A stretch of DNA of 64,000 bases from Crocodylus rhombifer (Eukaryota > Chordata > Crocodylia > Crocodylidae): contig JAVSML010025178.1 in the NCBI GenBank assembly GCA_038503035.1, forward strand, positions 476,149 through 540,148, read 5' to 3'. Each line of letters starts with the position of its first letter. Positions within the stretch are counted from its first letter, which is position 1. Under the pieces are notes generated by a model. The model worked only from the letters and a program-made list of their open reading frames with translations, had not been told where the DNA came from and ran no database searches. Made by a program: the position numbers and the translations under genes. Shown in pieces: positions 23,658 to 34,039 of the stretch.

Positions 23658-23732
23658 TTATGTTGCTTTTGAAGCATCAAAGAGACCATCTGTAAACTTG
23701 CTGAAGGTGCACTCTATGCTATCTTCCAACAA
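23658..23732 (-). mobile_element. short inverted CR1 fragment (fold-back arm)
   Basis: The minus strand carries CR1 reverse transcriptase sequence (LEDSIECTFSKFTDG) just upstream of the catalytic motif. It mirrors the plus-strand CR1 that begins a few bases downstream (LEDGIECTLSTSADDT). The arms 23708-23730 and 23737-23759 are reverse complements with one mismatch around a 6-base loop. Confidence 0.75.
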
Positions 23733-23736
23733 CCTG

Positions 23737-24701
23737 GAAGATGGCATAGAGTGCACCCTCAGCACGTCTGCAGATGACACCAAGCTGGAGGGAGCAGTAG
23801 ATACGCTGGAGCAGGGGCGGGCAAAATCTGTTCTGTGGGCCAAATCTGGCCTGCCAGGTCATTTTACCCTGCCCATGTGGCCCCTAAGAAATTAGTAAAT
23901 TAATGTTTATTTGCTCCTGGCTGCCTGTCAAAGCTGAAAGGAGCCAGGGGCAGTAAGACCCAGGGGGATCCCTCAGCAAAACTGAGCAGCCCAGCCCTAC
24001 ACCACCCCCAGCCATTTCACTCTCTTCCTGCCCTTGCCTTATTCCAGCACCATGTGGCTCAAGGCTGCATTGCTGGACCGGGGAGCATGAAGCCAGGCTG
24101 GTGTGTGTATGTGTGTGCGTTCACAGGGTGAGATGGCAAAACGCCTTGCTGAAAGGAGTATATCCAAGGACAAAGGGAGGGACTTCGGGTGGCAAAGGTC
24201 AGGAGCTAGGGGGTGGGATTTCCAGTCCCAAGATGGCAACTAGGGGGCAGGGCACCTGTCAAGGGGCTGGGCTACCTGGGCTACCTATGCGGCCCTCGAC
24301 AACTTACCAAAACTCAGTAAGTGGCCCTCTGCCCAAAATAATTGCCTGCTGCTGTGCTGGAGGGTAGGGCTAGGATTCAGTGTGACCTAGACAAACTGGA
24401 GGATTGGGCCAAAAGAAATGTCATGAGGTTCAGTGAGGACAAGTGCAAAGTCCTACACTTAGGGCGGAACAATCCCATTCACCAGTTCAACCTAGGGGTT
24501 GACTGGCTGGGCAGGAGATCTGCAGAAAAGGACCTGGGGGTTACAATGGACAATAAACTGAATATGAGCCAACAGTGTGCCCTTGTTGCCAAGAAGGCTA
24601 ACGACATACTGGGCAGCATCAGTAGAAGTGTGGCCAGCAGGTCAAGGGAAGCAACTGGTCCACCTAACGAACTGTGCAATGCTGTGCCAGATTGGGCAGG
24701 A
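23737..24701 (+). mobile_element. CR1 LINE reverse transcriptase fragment, split by a hAT element
   Basis: Plus-strand CR1 RT sequence runs from LEDGIECTLS through ADDTKLEGAVDTLE to 23811. It resumes at 24363 with a region reading LDKLEDWAKRNVMRFSEDKC, then KVLHLGR and AEKDLGVTMDNKLNMSQQC, the conserved stretch after the catalytic motif. The break is the hAT insertion at 23812-24354. Downstream it fades near 24640-24700. The fragment lacks the RT fingers, the endonuclease and the usual CR1 3' tail, so it is a truncated, inactive copy. Confidence 0.85.
23812..24354. mobile_element. hAT-like non-autonomous element in CR1, 543 bp
   Basis: The left end CAGGGGCGGGCAAAAT and the reversed right end CAGCAGCAGGCAATTATTTT are terminal inverted repeats of a common hAT class. 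The flanks CGCTGGAG (23804-23811) and TGCTGGAG (24355-24362) are a 7-of-8 target duplication. The interior is GC-rich, includes a GT-rich stretch at 24101-24120, and encodes no transposase. Confidence 0.9.
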
Positions 24702-24804
24702 CTTCCTTACCCCATGTCAGTGACTACGTAAGCACTTCTGGCCAAAAGATTTGGGCAGGGCACTCTGATAGACACCCATCAACTCCACTTCCAAGTATTC
24801 ATCA
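24702..24804 (-). repeat. right arm of outer inverted repeat
   Basis: Reverse complement of 23420-23521, about 95% identical over the outer 62 bases (24743-24804) and patchier inward. See findings for models of its origin. Confidence 0.85.
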
Positions 24805-26525
24805 CCCTGTTTACCTAGCTAGCTTTGATGCAACTGCTGGCCAGACAGATTCAGACCAAGAACGGGTGGTTATCCCAGCCTTTGCAGCCTCAGAAACTCA
24901 TGATTTGAAGTCCAGTTCTTTTAACAGCTTGCTGCAGAGGGATTTCATTCATGCAAATCCCCTTTAATTCTTTTCTACTCCAAATTCAGGCCCTCTCTCC
25001 CCACAGCATACAGTAAAACTTCATACTATCTTTAAGTGCTTTCCTGCCAGCCTCCCAGTTGCAAACCCTAAAGCAAATGTTATTTTTCTCTATTAGTTTG
25101 TGTGAGATCTGCTATTTTATTTCCACCTTTTTTTGTAGTCCCAGTAGAGCTCACAAATGAAGCAAGACTAGGTAGGAAGACCTTCAGTGGAAACAAGGAA
25201 GTTAAAAAACAACATCTTGGTGATTTAGTGAGCAGCAACCTCTGCTCAAAACCTATTTTGAATGCCTCTGCATGGTTCTAGGATTTACAAGCACTATGGA
25301 ATAAGGAAGGATATGCATCTCTTGGAACCACAAAATTAAGGTCATGACCACTTGCAGCCATGAAAAAGCTTGCAATACATCTCAAGTAGGCTGCCTTTGT
25401 CGCCTCAGGAAATTCTGACTCAGATAATCACAGTTTGCCTACAGCAGCTAAACAACGGCAGTTTCAGGTACATGCAGTACTTTTAGATATCCCCAACTAC
25501 TGTGCAGTCTTGCTGTAAGCTGCTGAACTACTGCTACTTCCATACCAGAGCATGCTGTATTTCAGTGGTGAGCACATTAAACCCTGCAACGTCTCAGCTT
25601 GTTAAAATGGGTTCAGGCTTCTGGAATCAGAGAGCTGTTCTTACTGAAGCTGAACTTACCAAAGTGGATTTCATTTTGGCCCTCTGGTTATTAGGGAAAG
25701 TGCTATTCTTTTCTGATGAGGAAGACAGAAGCTGTTTCAGTTCTGAAGGCTGACCTAGGTGAAGTTCAGGCCAAAGCTGTATTTGGAAAACTCTCACATC
25801 AAGCCGGACACAACCCTTTCATGCACAGTGCCAATTCTACACAATGGCTTGAACTGCACTCTCTGGCGGTCCTTAAAGGCACATTTTGTATCTTGGCTTT
25901 TGCTGCTAGCAATCAAGAAAGAATGCAAGAAAACAAAACTGTTTCCCAAGCACTGTTTGCTGGTGCCATAATTAATATAATCAAACAATTCCACAAATTG
26001 CTTCCAATTGCTGGCGTCACTTTCATGTGCTGAGCCAGACTTTCAAGAAGGCCCCTTCTTGTCCTACATCCTTACACTGGTAACCCTTGCTTCACACAAT
26101 GGTAAACAAGGCCTCACTAAATAGCAGAGGGTAATTTGTACTGTAATAGGTCCCCAAGGCACCATGGACACAATTTGAAATGCCATCTAATTTTTCTTTT
26201 TAATTAAAAAGCAGTTACTATATTTAAATAACTACACAAACTAAGTTTAGAGAGGGCAGCCTGGAGGTTCCCACAGCTTGCTGGGAGCCTTCTCAAGGTC
26301 AGGAAGAGTTTTACAGGCTTGACTAGTACATTTTCCCCCTTTAATTAGTCTACCATACCCTTTGCATGAAGTCAGCAATTTGCTTTTCTTAGTCCAATAT
26401 TTTTCATATTGTTAACTCGAGCTCAGGTTCCAGTGTTGTTTGATATTTACTATATGCTGAATGGTTGGTTTCTGGCTTCTACATCTGCCAAGTCCTCCTT
26501 CCCAACAGGAGAAACCTAAATTTGT
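24805..26525. other. unassigned noncoding sequence
   Basis: No supported gene, RNA gene or repeat. Overlapping ORFs at 25502-26033 have no domain or splice support. Confidence 0.5.
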
Positions 26526-26531
26526 AACCAA

Positions 26532-26790
26532 GACCAGGGATCAGTAACCTATGGTCTGCAGAGGTCCGATCCACCACAGGGTATCAGTGTTACGGTACTG
26601 CATTGTGCTGCCCATGTGCTCTGCAGTGCTCTTCTTTTAAGCATCTGAGATTATCCTTGCTGCAGGGTGGCAGGAACCTGGCAGCTGGCCACCCAGAGCC
26701 AGAGGTGGGGTAGGACAGGTAGAGGTGGAGACTTCTGACTCACAGCAACAGTTGGGTCACAAGCTCTGGCCTACATCAGCATAAAGATGC
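26532..26790. mobile_element. probable hAT-like element, diverged
   Basis: The left end CCAGGGATCAGTAACCTATGG followed by CTGCAGAGG resembles the CAGGGGTCAGCAACCT class of hAT ends. It is followed by GC-rich filler typical of that class. The right end is not clear and no target duplication was found. Confidence 0.4.
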
Positions 26791-26856
26791 TGTATGTATT
26801 TCTTGGCTAGACAATCACACAGGGAAGCACAGAGTCCTGGAGAACAAAACAAGGTA

Positions 26857-26944
26857 AAGTTTTCACTTACTAAGACAAGTATGACCATCCAATATTGCAC
26901 AAGTTTTCACTGACTAAGAAATCTCTGACCATCTAATATTGCAC
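26857..26944 (+). repeat. tandem duplication, 44-bp unit x2
   Basis: Two directly adjacent 44-base units, 26857-26900 and 26901-26944, both beginning AAGTTTTCACT and ending AATATTGCAC. They differ at 6 positions (about 86% identical). Confidence 0.9.
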
Positions 26945-27293
26945 AGCTCACTATGCCTTACATTAAAGCCATGTGTTGACAGCAGGAAAAGAAGTCATCA
27001 CGTCTATCATCAAAAACAGATCCCTACCATTGGCATAAGCTCTTGTGCTAATAAGCAATATATACATTGCTGTTTCTAAATCTTTGACTCCACCTTTCTG
27101 TAGGCTGCGCAAGACACACACACTAGACTAGACAGTGTTGTAACCATCTCAGGCCATTATGACATCAGCTACACAATCCACTGTGCACTCAATGCAATGT
27201 ATTAACCTGCAGAACTCCTGGCTACACAACGGGGACAATCTTTTCAACTGTAAATTCAGCTACTGGCCATTAGCCTGGGGTAGTTGAAGGATT

Positions 27294-27376
27294 ACTAGTG
27301 TGTTGCAGGGGTGGGGGGGATTAACTCCCTACTACATCCCTAGTGTGTTAGTAGGGCGGGGGGAATTAACTCTCTT
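27294..27376 (+). repeat. imperfect tandem duplication, ~46-bp unit x2
   Basis: CTAGTGTGTT...AGGG.GGGGGG.ATTAACTC occurs twice, starting near 27295 and 27341. Each copy carries a G-rich tract. Confidence 0.75.
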
Positions 27377-27439
27377 GGAATATGGAGAGGCAAAGAAAAG
27401 AGCGGGTTTCTGTCTGGCTCACTGACCCTGTATTTTTAT

Positions 27440-27556
27440 TTGTTTATCCTTGGATCACAAACTTCTCAGAGCAAGAACAGTCCTTCTCAAGTGTTTGGAA
27501 AATTCTTAGCATACAGTGGGCACAACTGTAAATAAAATATGAGGAGGAGGCTAATA
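27440..27556 (+). repeat. SINE 3' tail, MIR/CORE-like reptile family
   Basis: The order CAAACTTCTCAGAGCAAGAACAG, then TTCTTAGCATACAGTGGGCA and TAAATAAAATATGAGGAGG, matches the 3' region of a common sauropsid SINE (the TGTAAGCTCTTTGGGGCAGGGAC...CCTAGCACAATGGG...AATAAATAATAA pattern). Diverged. Confidence 0.55.
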
Positions 27557-28300
27557 TTAATGCAAATAGTTCAACTGCAGTTTGGAGTCTGGGAATCTAG
27601 AAAGACTCATTAGACTTTAGCTGTAGGCTGACCAGCTTAAAGCTCACCATAGCACTATGAAATAGCCCGTGGTATTCAAAACAGCTGCACAGAGAATAAT
27701 CTGTGTTTGAATATGGTAATTAAGTTTTTCAGAAGCAATTGCCCGCTATTATCTCAGCCACTGACGAGCATTTGTCTACCCCGCCACCCCACCCCAGCTT
27801 ATCAGGGCTCTCCTGCTAAAGTAAAGCCGACCTTGTGTAGGTTTCCCCTTTATCAAAGATCGCTGCTGTTTCTTATATATCTCTGCCCCACAGGATTTAA
27901 TTAATAAGATAAATATTGACAGTAAAACAATGACAGAGTGCCATAACTTGAACTCTGCTGTTCGCTTACAGTTCAGTGCACTATATTTCTGTAAGTTAGC
28001 AACTTTGTGAACTCTTGCCATGGTTCTGGTGCTACAACCAGCTTTGAGCAAACATGAAAGTCCAGATTGGTTTTGTGCAACAAGTCAGTCAAGGAGCTTA
28101 ACATTCATCCTCAACAGGTTTTGCCACTGATGGTTTCCACAGGCCAAATACTCATTAAGAAAATGAAAAGGGCGCAAGAACCCTTAAAGGTTCTTTGGGT
28201 AGAATTGACATTTATGAAGCCGACAAAGACAGCCAAGCATCTGCTTACCTCATATGTCCATCTCTGCAAATATGCGGCATCCCTGACTTACAGCGTGCCT

Positions 28301-28598
28301 CAGCGCTGTGGGGGCCAACCGTCTTGGCAGGCGTGCCACACATTAGTTCCACACCCTCCCCGAGTGCCACTTTGACCCTTTTCCTTCATCTGATCTGCTG
28401 CTCTGGTTTTTGCTCCCTGGCCTAGCTGTTGCTCTGCTTTCTGTTTCCTACTAAGTGCTCCCTGTCTGATTTGCTGCTCTGCTTTCTGCCCTATCTGCCA
28501 CTGCATTGCCTCTCTCCTCCCTAATGTGTCACAAGCAGAGGCTGCCCATGCCACTTATGGCACCTGTACCACAGTTGGCCACTCCTGCCACAGCACTG
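28301..28598. mobile_element. hAT-like non-autonomous element, ~298 bp
   Basis: The left end CAGCGCTGTGGGGGCCAACC and the reversed right end CAGTGCTGTGGCAGGAGTGG are terminal inverted repeats, with GGCAGGCGTGCCACA inside the left end. The interior repeats a CTGCTCTGCTTTCTG-like phrase. No convincing 8-bp target duplication is visible. Confidence 0.6.
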
Positions 28599-28808
28599 AG
28601 CTCTGTTTTATGCACACAGTCCTGCTTACATCCTGCATTCTTACTTCTTAATTCCTGCTATTCCCAGTGCTGAAACCTGGCACAACCTTGTTAGTGGACC
28701 ACAGAAGAAATTGTTCTTCTAAAAGTAAAACCTGTCTAAAGAGCATCAGGAAACCTTTGCGTGACAGAAGTTTTTGGGACTGTCACCCAAGATAGTCAGG
28801 CTATGCTC

Positions 28809-28954
28809 CTGGAAAGGTTTTACTACAGGCAGAGACGATCCTGCCTTGTGCAAGGGGCTGGACTATATGACTTCAGAAGTTCCCTTCCAGCCACAGTTTC
28901 CTATGAGTCTATGATCTCAAGACAGGAAGCTAGCCTTCTGGAAAGGTTTTACTA
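28809..28954 (+). mobile_element. CR1 3'-end fragment between direct repeats
   Basis: GGGGCTGGACTATATGACTT, then TCCCTTCCAGCC and TATGAGTCTATGAT, is a standard CR1 3' tail on the plus strand (about 28835-28918). A 17-base identical direct repeat, CTGGAAAGGTTTTACTA, lies on each side at 28809-28825 and 28938-28954. Confidence 0.75.
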
Positions 28955-28963
28955 TAGCAGGGT

Positions 28964-31900
28964 TCTTACTGTTTAAACCTTCCTGTCTGTAGAGGAAGTA
29001 ATCTCCCACAATCCAAATCATGCAACTTTAATTTCTGTATAAATTAAAAAATATTTACCTGTGTGAATTTGTCATTCTAAAGCTCCAAGTGCCATCAAGT
29101 TGGGGCTCTCTCCATTTCCTCAGTGGGAGTTTTGAAGTTAGAGAACATGCAAGAATGGGTCAGCAAATCCCACAATGGATTTAAGGTCAAACCCAGTACC
29201 ATAAAACCCAAAGAAACTAGTGGCTGTCTCAGCACTAAGGTGAGCAGGGACAAACAGGAAATCTGTTTTGAATTCACCGCAAGGGACTAAAAATTGCATC
29301 TGGGAAGCCTAATGAGAAGCCAAAAAGTACAAATACCCAATTTCCCTTACATCAGCCTTTCAGAAGGGAACACAATGTGGGAAAAGTTCAGGTTAGCCAA
29401 TCTGACACAGAATCAAAGGCAATTCATTACAAAGCACTTTCAAATCACAGTTCTGGATCCGCAGGCCTGTAATCCTCCCATCTTGCTTGTGACTCTTGAT
29501 GTGGAGTAGGCACCACAGAAGCCAGTTAAGCTGGCCCAACTCTGCTGACTTATCCCAGGCATCTGCTGCTCATTGCTGGTCCAGAGTTTAAGTTTGGCGA
29601 TATTCATCTTCCCCTGGGCTGCCTTTTTAAAAGCAATCCTGAACAATGGGACTTCAGAATAAAGAATAAAACACTGAATATTTTTTTAAACTTCTAGGCA
29701 AGGGCCTTTAATGCGATTAGGAGGAGGAGGGGGAGGTGGATAGCAGCTTTTTCTTTTTTATGTTATGTATATTGTGTGTAAACAAATATGCAATTTGCTT
29801 TAAAAAGATAAGGTGATTAAATTTTTATCGGGCTTGTACTCTGTTGTCACCACAACAAAGAGAATTAGGAGGAGGAAAGAAAGGCCTTTTTATTTGAATT
29901 ATGCTCTTACCAGAGGTTCTCCACAGCACAGCTGTAAAGCCACTCAATGTTCTCCAAACAGGCCCTTTGATTGCATTTTATTCAACTTGTTTGCATTTGG
30001 AGCAATCGAACGGAAAAGAACGCTCCACATTTTGATGTCTTAATGTTCCTTAATACCTTCTTTAATTTATATTAAGCTTCTTAACTAGGGTTATGAATTC
30101 TTCAAAAACAATAAAGACCTAGTGCAGAAATCTTTCACACACCATGAAAATTGAAATTATAATGTATTCATGGCTTTTTTTTTTTTAGTTATTGAAAAAA
30201 CATTATTTAGAAGAAAGATTTAAAGCACAAAAAATATCCTAAAGTTGTATGAAAATGACTTGATCCATAGGACTAGATGAAAGTTCAAACTAATTATTAC
30301 ATGGAAAAGAAAATGGTGGGGGAGGCAGAGGGAAGGAAACTGTAAGAGAATGTTTTGTGACTATAAAGTTTTCTGTCTTAATATCCTATAAATTCCTTCT
30401 CTAACTCTTTCTGCAAAAAAGCACTCTGGAAATTCATACAAGTTTTGTTCTATTCGGAACAAATCTGAATGTTGGCCAGTTTTTCTTCCTCTATTATTAT
30501 TATTCAGTCTCCTTTCCAAAAATGGGCCTTAAAGCTTAAGGTTCCACAGTATATTTTATCTACTTCTATCTTTTGCAGAGTGCCGAAAACAACAATGCAC
30601 ATTTAATTGAGGAGCTTCTTAATGGTGCACTGAAACACCCACAAATCTCAAAGTTTCACAGGACACCTGTCTATCTGCATGAAGTTTCCAGATTGAGCTG
30701 CCAGGTGGATCTTTGTCAGATCAGAGGTAGGCTTTATGAGAAAAGAAAAGGTCACATAATAAACAGAGTACTTAGAGGCCACCCAAGGAACAAGACTGGA
30801 TGGGTTTGTTTTTGCTTGTACTGTTTGTTTTCCAATTATAGTTAAATGGATACTGTCAGTGTGGTTAGGCTTAAAACACTGATCATCTGTCTTGTGTCAA
30901 ATTGTACTCACAGAGTTCAATATTTAAATATATAAATTAATACATACATGCTGACACATATATTCATGTGCGTGTGCATAATTTACAATCATTTCATTTA
31001 GTAATAGAAAACCTATTTGCGAAAAGAAAAACCCATCAGAGTCTATATGATTCTAACAAGGAACTACTATGTTGCCATAATCTTGGTTCCACGCTTTTCT
31101 AGTATGTCTACTGCTTTATACTTAGTGTTCCTGAGGACTAGTTTGAGAAGTTGTGTGTGTAAAAAGCACACTTACACACACACACACAGACTCGCTCACT
31201 CCTCCCCTTCCTCCTCCCACCCCTTTCCTTCCTCCACAAAAAAAGCCCAAGAAAAACAGGACAGCACCATAAATTGTTTGCTCACTTATTATAAAGCCAC
31301 CACAATGCTTCCGTGTTGTGGCTACAGTGATATGGTGCATTACAAACACAGTAGGAGAAACAGAAACTTCCTAGTTACTCTCCATCCCTGAAGTACATCA
31401 AATTCACTCTAGAAACTCCTGGGGGAAAAGCATGTTTGTAAAGGAGCACAGATTTTCATATGATATCATTGTTACTTACTGGCGACATCCTCTGACTGCT
31501 CACCTTCCTTGCTTCAGTTACACATTTTTGCTGGGGTCCAGGAAAGCTCAAAATGAAACCTTATGACAAAGCCCCCCCATGTACTGAGTGTTTGTGGAAA
31601 AGCTAACTGAATGGCTATAATTGTCAAATTACTGTCAAACCACCATAATGATTACAAACAATTTAAAAAAAATCATACACAGAAGACTTTTTCTAAGTTT
31701 CAAAGTGCAACAAGTGCTAACATGAATCCAATCAAAGCAGGATTTTGACATGCAATATCAATGCTGTCTGAGATTAAATGAAACATGTCTCTTTTCCTGA
31801 AGCTTAAAAACCCACAGCCTAGGACTCTGTATGGGCATCACAGCAGAACTTACAGCCTTGCTCAAGCAGTACCAGTGAAATCAGAGGGCTTAATGAGAAG

Positions 31901-32679
31901 GGACAGAACAGAACCTAGGCTGATGCCAAAGGCCAGCTCCTACCCTGGTACCCAGTCTGCTCCATGTCTGTCCTAAAGCTATTAGCAAGACACAGTAGAG
32001 AAGGAGAGAGAGGAGGACAGAGCACTATTAAAGCTGAAAGCTATTCAAGCACAGCAACTGCCTTTTAACCACTGAAGCCTATGTTATAGATCTGTTTAAA
32101 AGCTTTGGACCACAATTTCATTACTAAGTGAATGCCTAATTTGCCTGCACATGCCCAGTAATTGCACAACTGATCAACTTGCTAGAAATCTTTACTGGTC
32201 TCATGTAATTATGCAAGTTTGACCCTCTAAGCAGAAGTGATGCATGGACTCCATTAAAAATCCCATCCAAGTGAACTGATTCAACAATTAGTGAAAGAGT
32301 AAGAAATCTGCTCCAACTCCACCTCAAAGATGGAAAAGGCCAGAAGTCTACAAGCATCTAGGTGACCCATGAATTCTCCTTAGCTGCATAAAAATAGTTT
32401 GAAACAGCTACTTCCTGAGCTGTATTTTTTAAAAGATGGTCGCTGCTCTATCCGTTCAGCACATGTCAGCTACCCACCCTTTGATAGTTAGGCGATTCTC
32501 TTTGGTCTTGTCTACAAGGCAGACTTCCTGTACTCAAGAAAAGCATCCTGAAGCATGCTACAATGCTCTGGGTCTGGGTTAGGCTTCTTCTTACCCAGAA
32601 AGAGCATGGTCATATTTGTGCACCGTGTTATCAGGCCTAATTTGTACTGCTAAAAGACAGCTCTACTGCACAACTGTGG
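28964..32679. other. unassigned noncoding sequence
   Basis: No supported gene or transposon. A short CA run lies at about 31171-31190. A splice-site-bounded open segment at 31480-31530 on the minus strand is described under findings. An acceptor-like site near 30578 on the plus strand was considered and not accepted. Confidence 0.5.
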
Positions 32680-33530
32680 CTAGGGACAGACATTATATAT
32701 AAACCAGTTTAAGTGAGCAGAAACTGGTTTAAACCTGTAACAGAACATAAGTTCAGTGCACATAAACCAGTTGCCAGCTCCCAGCCCCAGGCTAGTACTC
32801 TGAGGTAAGGCAGGGTGTGCAGTGCATGCATCTGTTGATGATACTGAGCTTTTCAATCTCCATCTTCCTGCTTCTTCATACTGTCAGCAAACCTGACAGG
32901 TGAGGGAGCCAGAAGGGAGCTGATAACACAGTGTTTATCAGCCCATCAAGAAAACAAAAGCCTCTCTCATTAGTTCAAGCTCCTCTTAAACAGCTTTTTA
33001 AAGGAAGGAACAGAGGTACATTACCAGCTGACTGACCTGTTGATTAGCTCCAAAAAGCCCTAAGCGGACACTGTTCTGTCTGTCTGTGCCAGTGAAATTG
33101 GAGACACACACATGCTGACACCTTTCAGCATTAGTTAGCATACCACATGCCTAAGGTCTGTGGGGCTGGGGTCTATGCTGTGGGAGATGGGAAGGAGGGA
33201 AGGGGGGATCCTTGTTTGAGTAGTGAAGTAGCAAGAGGGAAGGGGGCAGGGGAAAGCCAGACAGACCCTACTGTGCCTGCAGGCTCTGCCAGAGCTCTGG
33301 CTAGAGAGCAGAGGGGTGGGGCCAGCTCTGCTCTCTGGAGCAGACAGCACAGCCCAGGGTTACAAAGGATCCGGGGTGTTGGGGATTCTGGTTTAAGTGA
33401 GCAGAAACTGGTTTAAACCTGTAACAGAACATAAGTTCAGTGCACATAAACCAGTTTCAAAATGGCTGAAACTGATTTAAGATAAATTGAATGTAATATC
33501 AGACTTAACTGATTTGGGTCAAACTGGGGG
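32680..33530. mobile_element. DNA-transposon family copy A (rearranged)
   Basis: It begins CTAGGGACAGACATTA, followed by a ~90-base terminal region built around AAACTGGTTTAAACC. The interior (32916-33190 and onward to about 33390) aligns with copy B at 57130-57540. It contains GATAACACAGTGTTTATCAG and GTTGATTAGCTCCAAAAAGC, shared almost exactly. The far end is abnormal: in place of an inverted terminus it carries a direct, identical copy of 66 bases of the left terminal region (32707-32772 equals 33391-33456), continuing into subterminal sequence also seen in copy C. There is no transposase ORF, so it is non-autonomous. The superfamily is not certain. Confidence 0.8.
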
Positions 33531-34031
33531 GGGGGGGAATATAATATGTCCAGCTAAAACATAGAAACAAGTTAAAAATAAATTAGCCCCAGTTCCAAAA
33601 CCATAAGGGCAGCATCTCACATTGCTCTCACTCAAATCATTTAAGTCTTTGTTTATTTGATTAGGTTTGGGTCCTAGAATGGTCCATTTCATGAGCAGGG
33701 GCTCCAACGTCAAGATTTATTTTCCGGCTGGATAATTGCTAAGCTTTTGTCTTGTGCTAGCACTTCAATATTTGTGACACCCTAGCTTATTCAGAGACAA
33801 CAGATGAACATAGTCCAACCTATCACCCAGAAACACCAAGCCAACCTGTCAGTCATATCTCACACCACACAGTCCTCAGCTGACAGTTAGCTCCTGCCAC
33901 TAACTGAAGAGAACACTCTGGCAATGGCTGAGCATCTGCCCTTAGCAAAGAAAAGGAAGTTCTGAACAAGAGCATCCAGAAATCTTTTATCAGCAACTGA
34001 GTGAGGGGGTGGGGGGGGCGGGGAGGGGGGA
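33524..34031 (+). other. poly-G run and G-run cluster
   Basis: An uninterrupted run of about 12 Gs sits at about 33525-33537, and a cluster of G runs (GGGGGTGGGGGGGGCGGGG and following) at about 34004-34029. The second matches a G-quadruplex pattern. Sequence between and around them is unremarkable. Confidence 0.5.
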
Positions 34032-34039
34032 AGCAAAGT

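Noticed and set aside
30578..30727. Exon-like plus-strand segment between TCTTTTGCAG and GAG/GTAGGC
   Set aside because: The acceptor is good, but the peptide has no recognisable character, the strand disagrees with the better-supported exon, and nothing else nearby fits a plus-strand gene.
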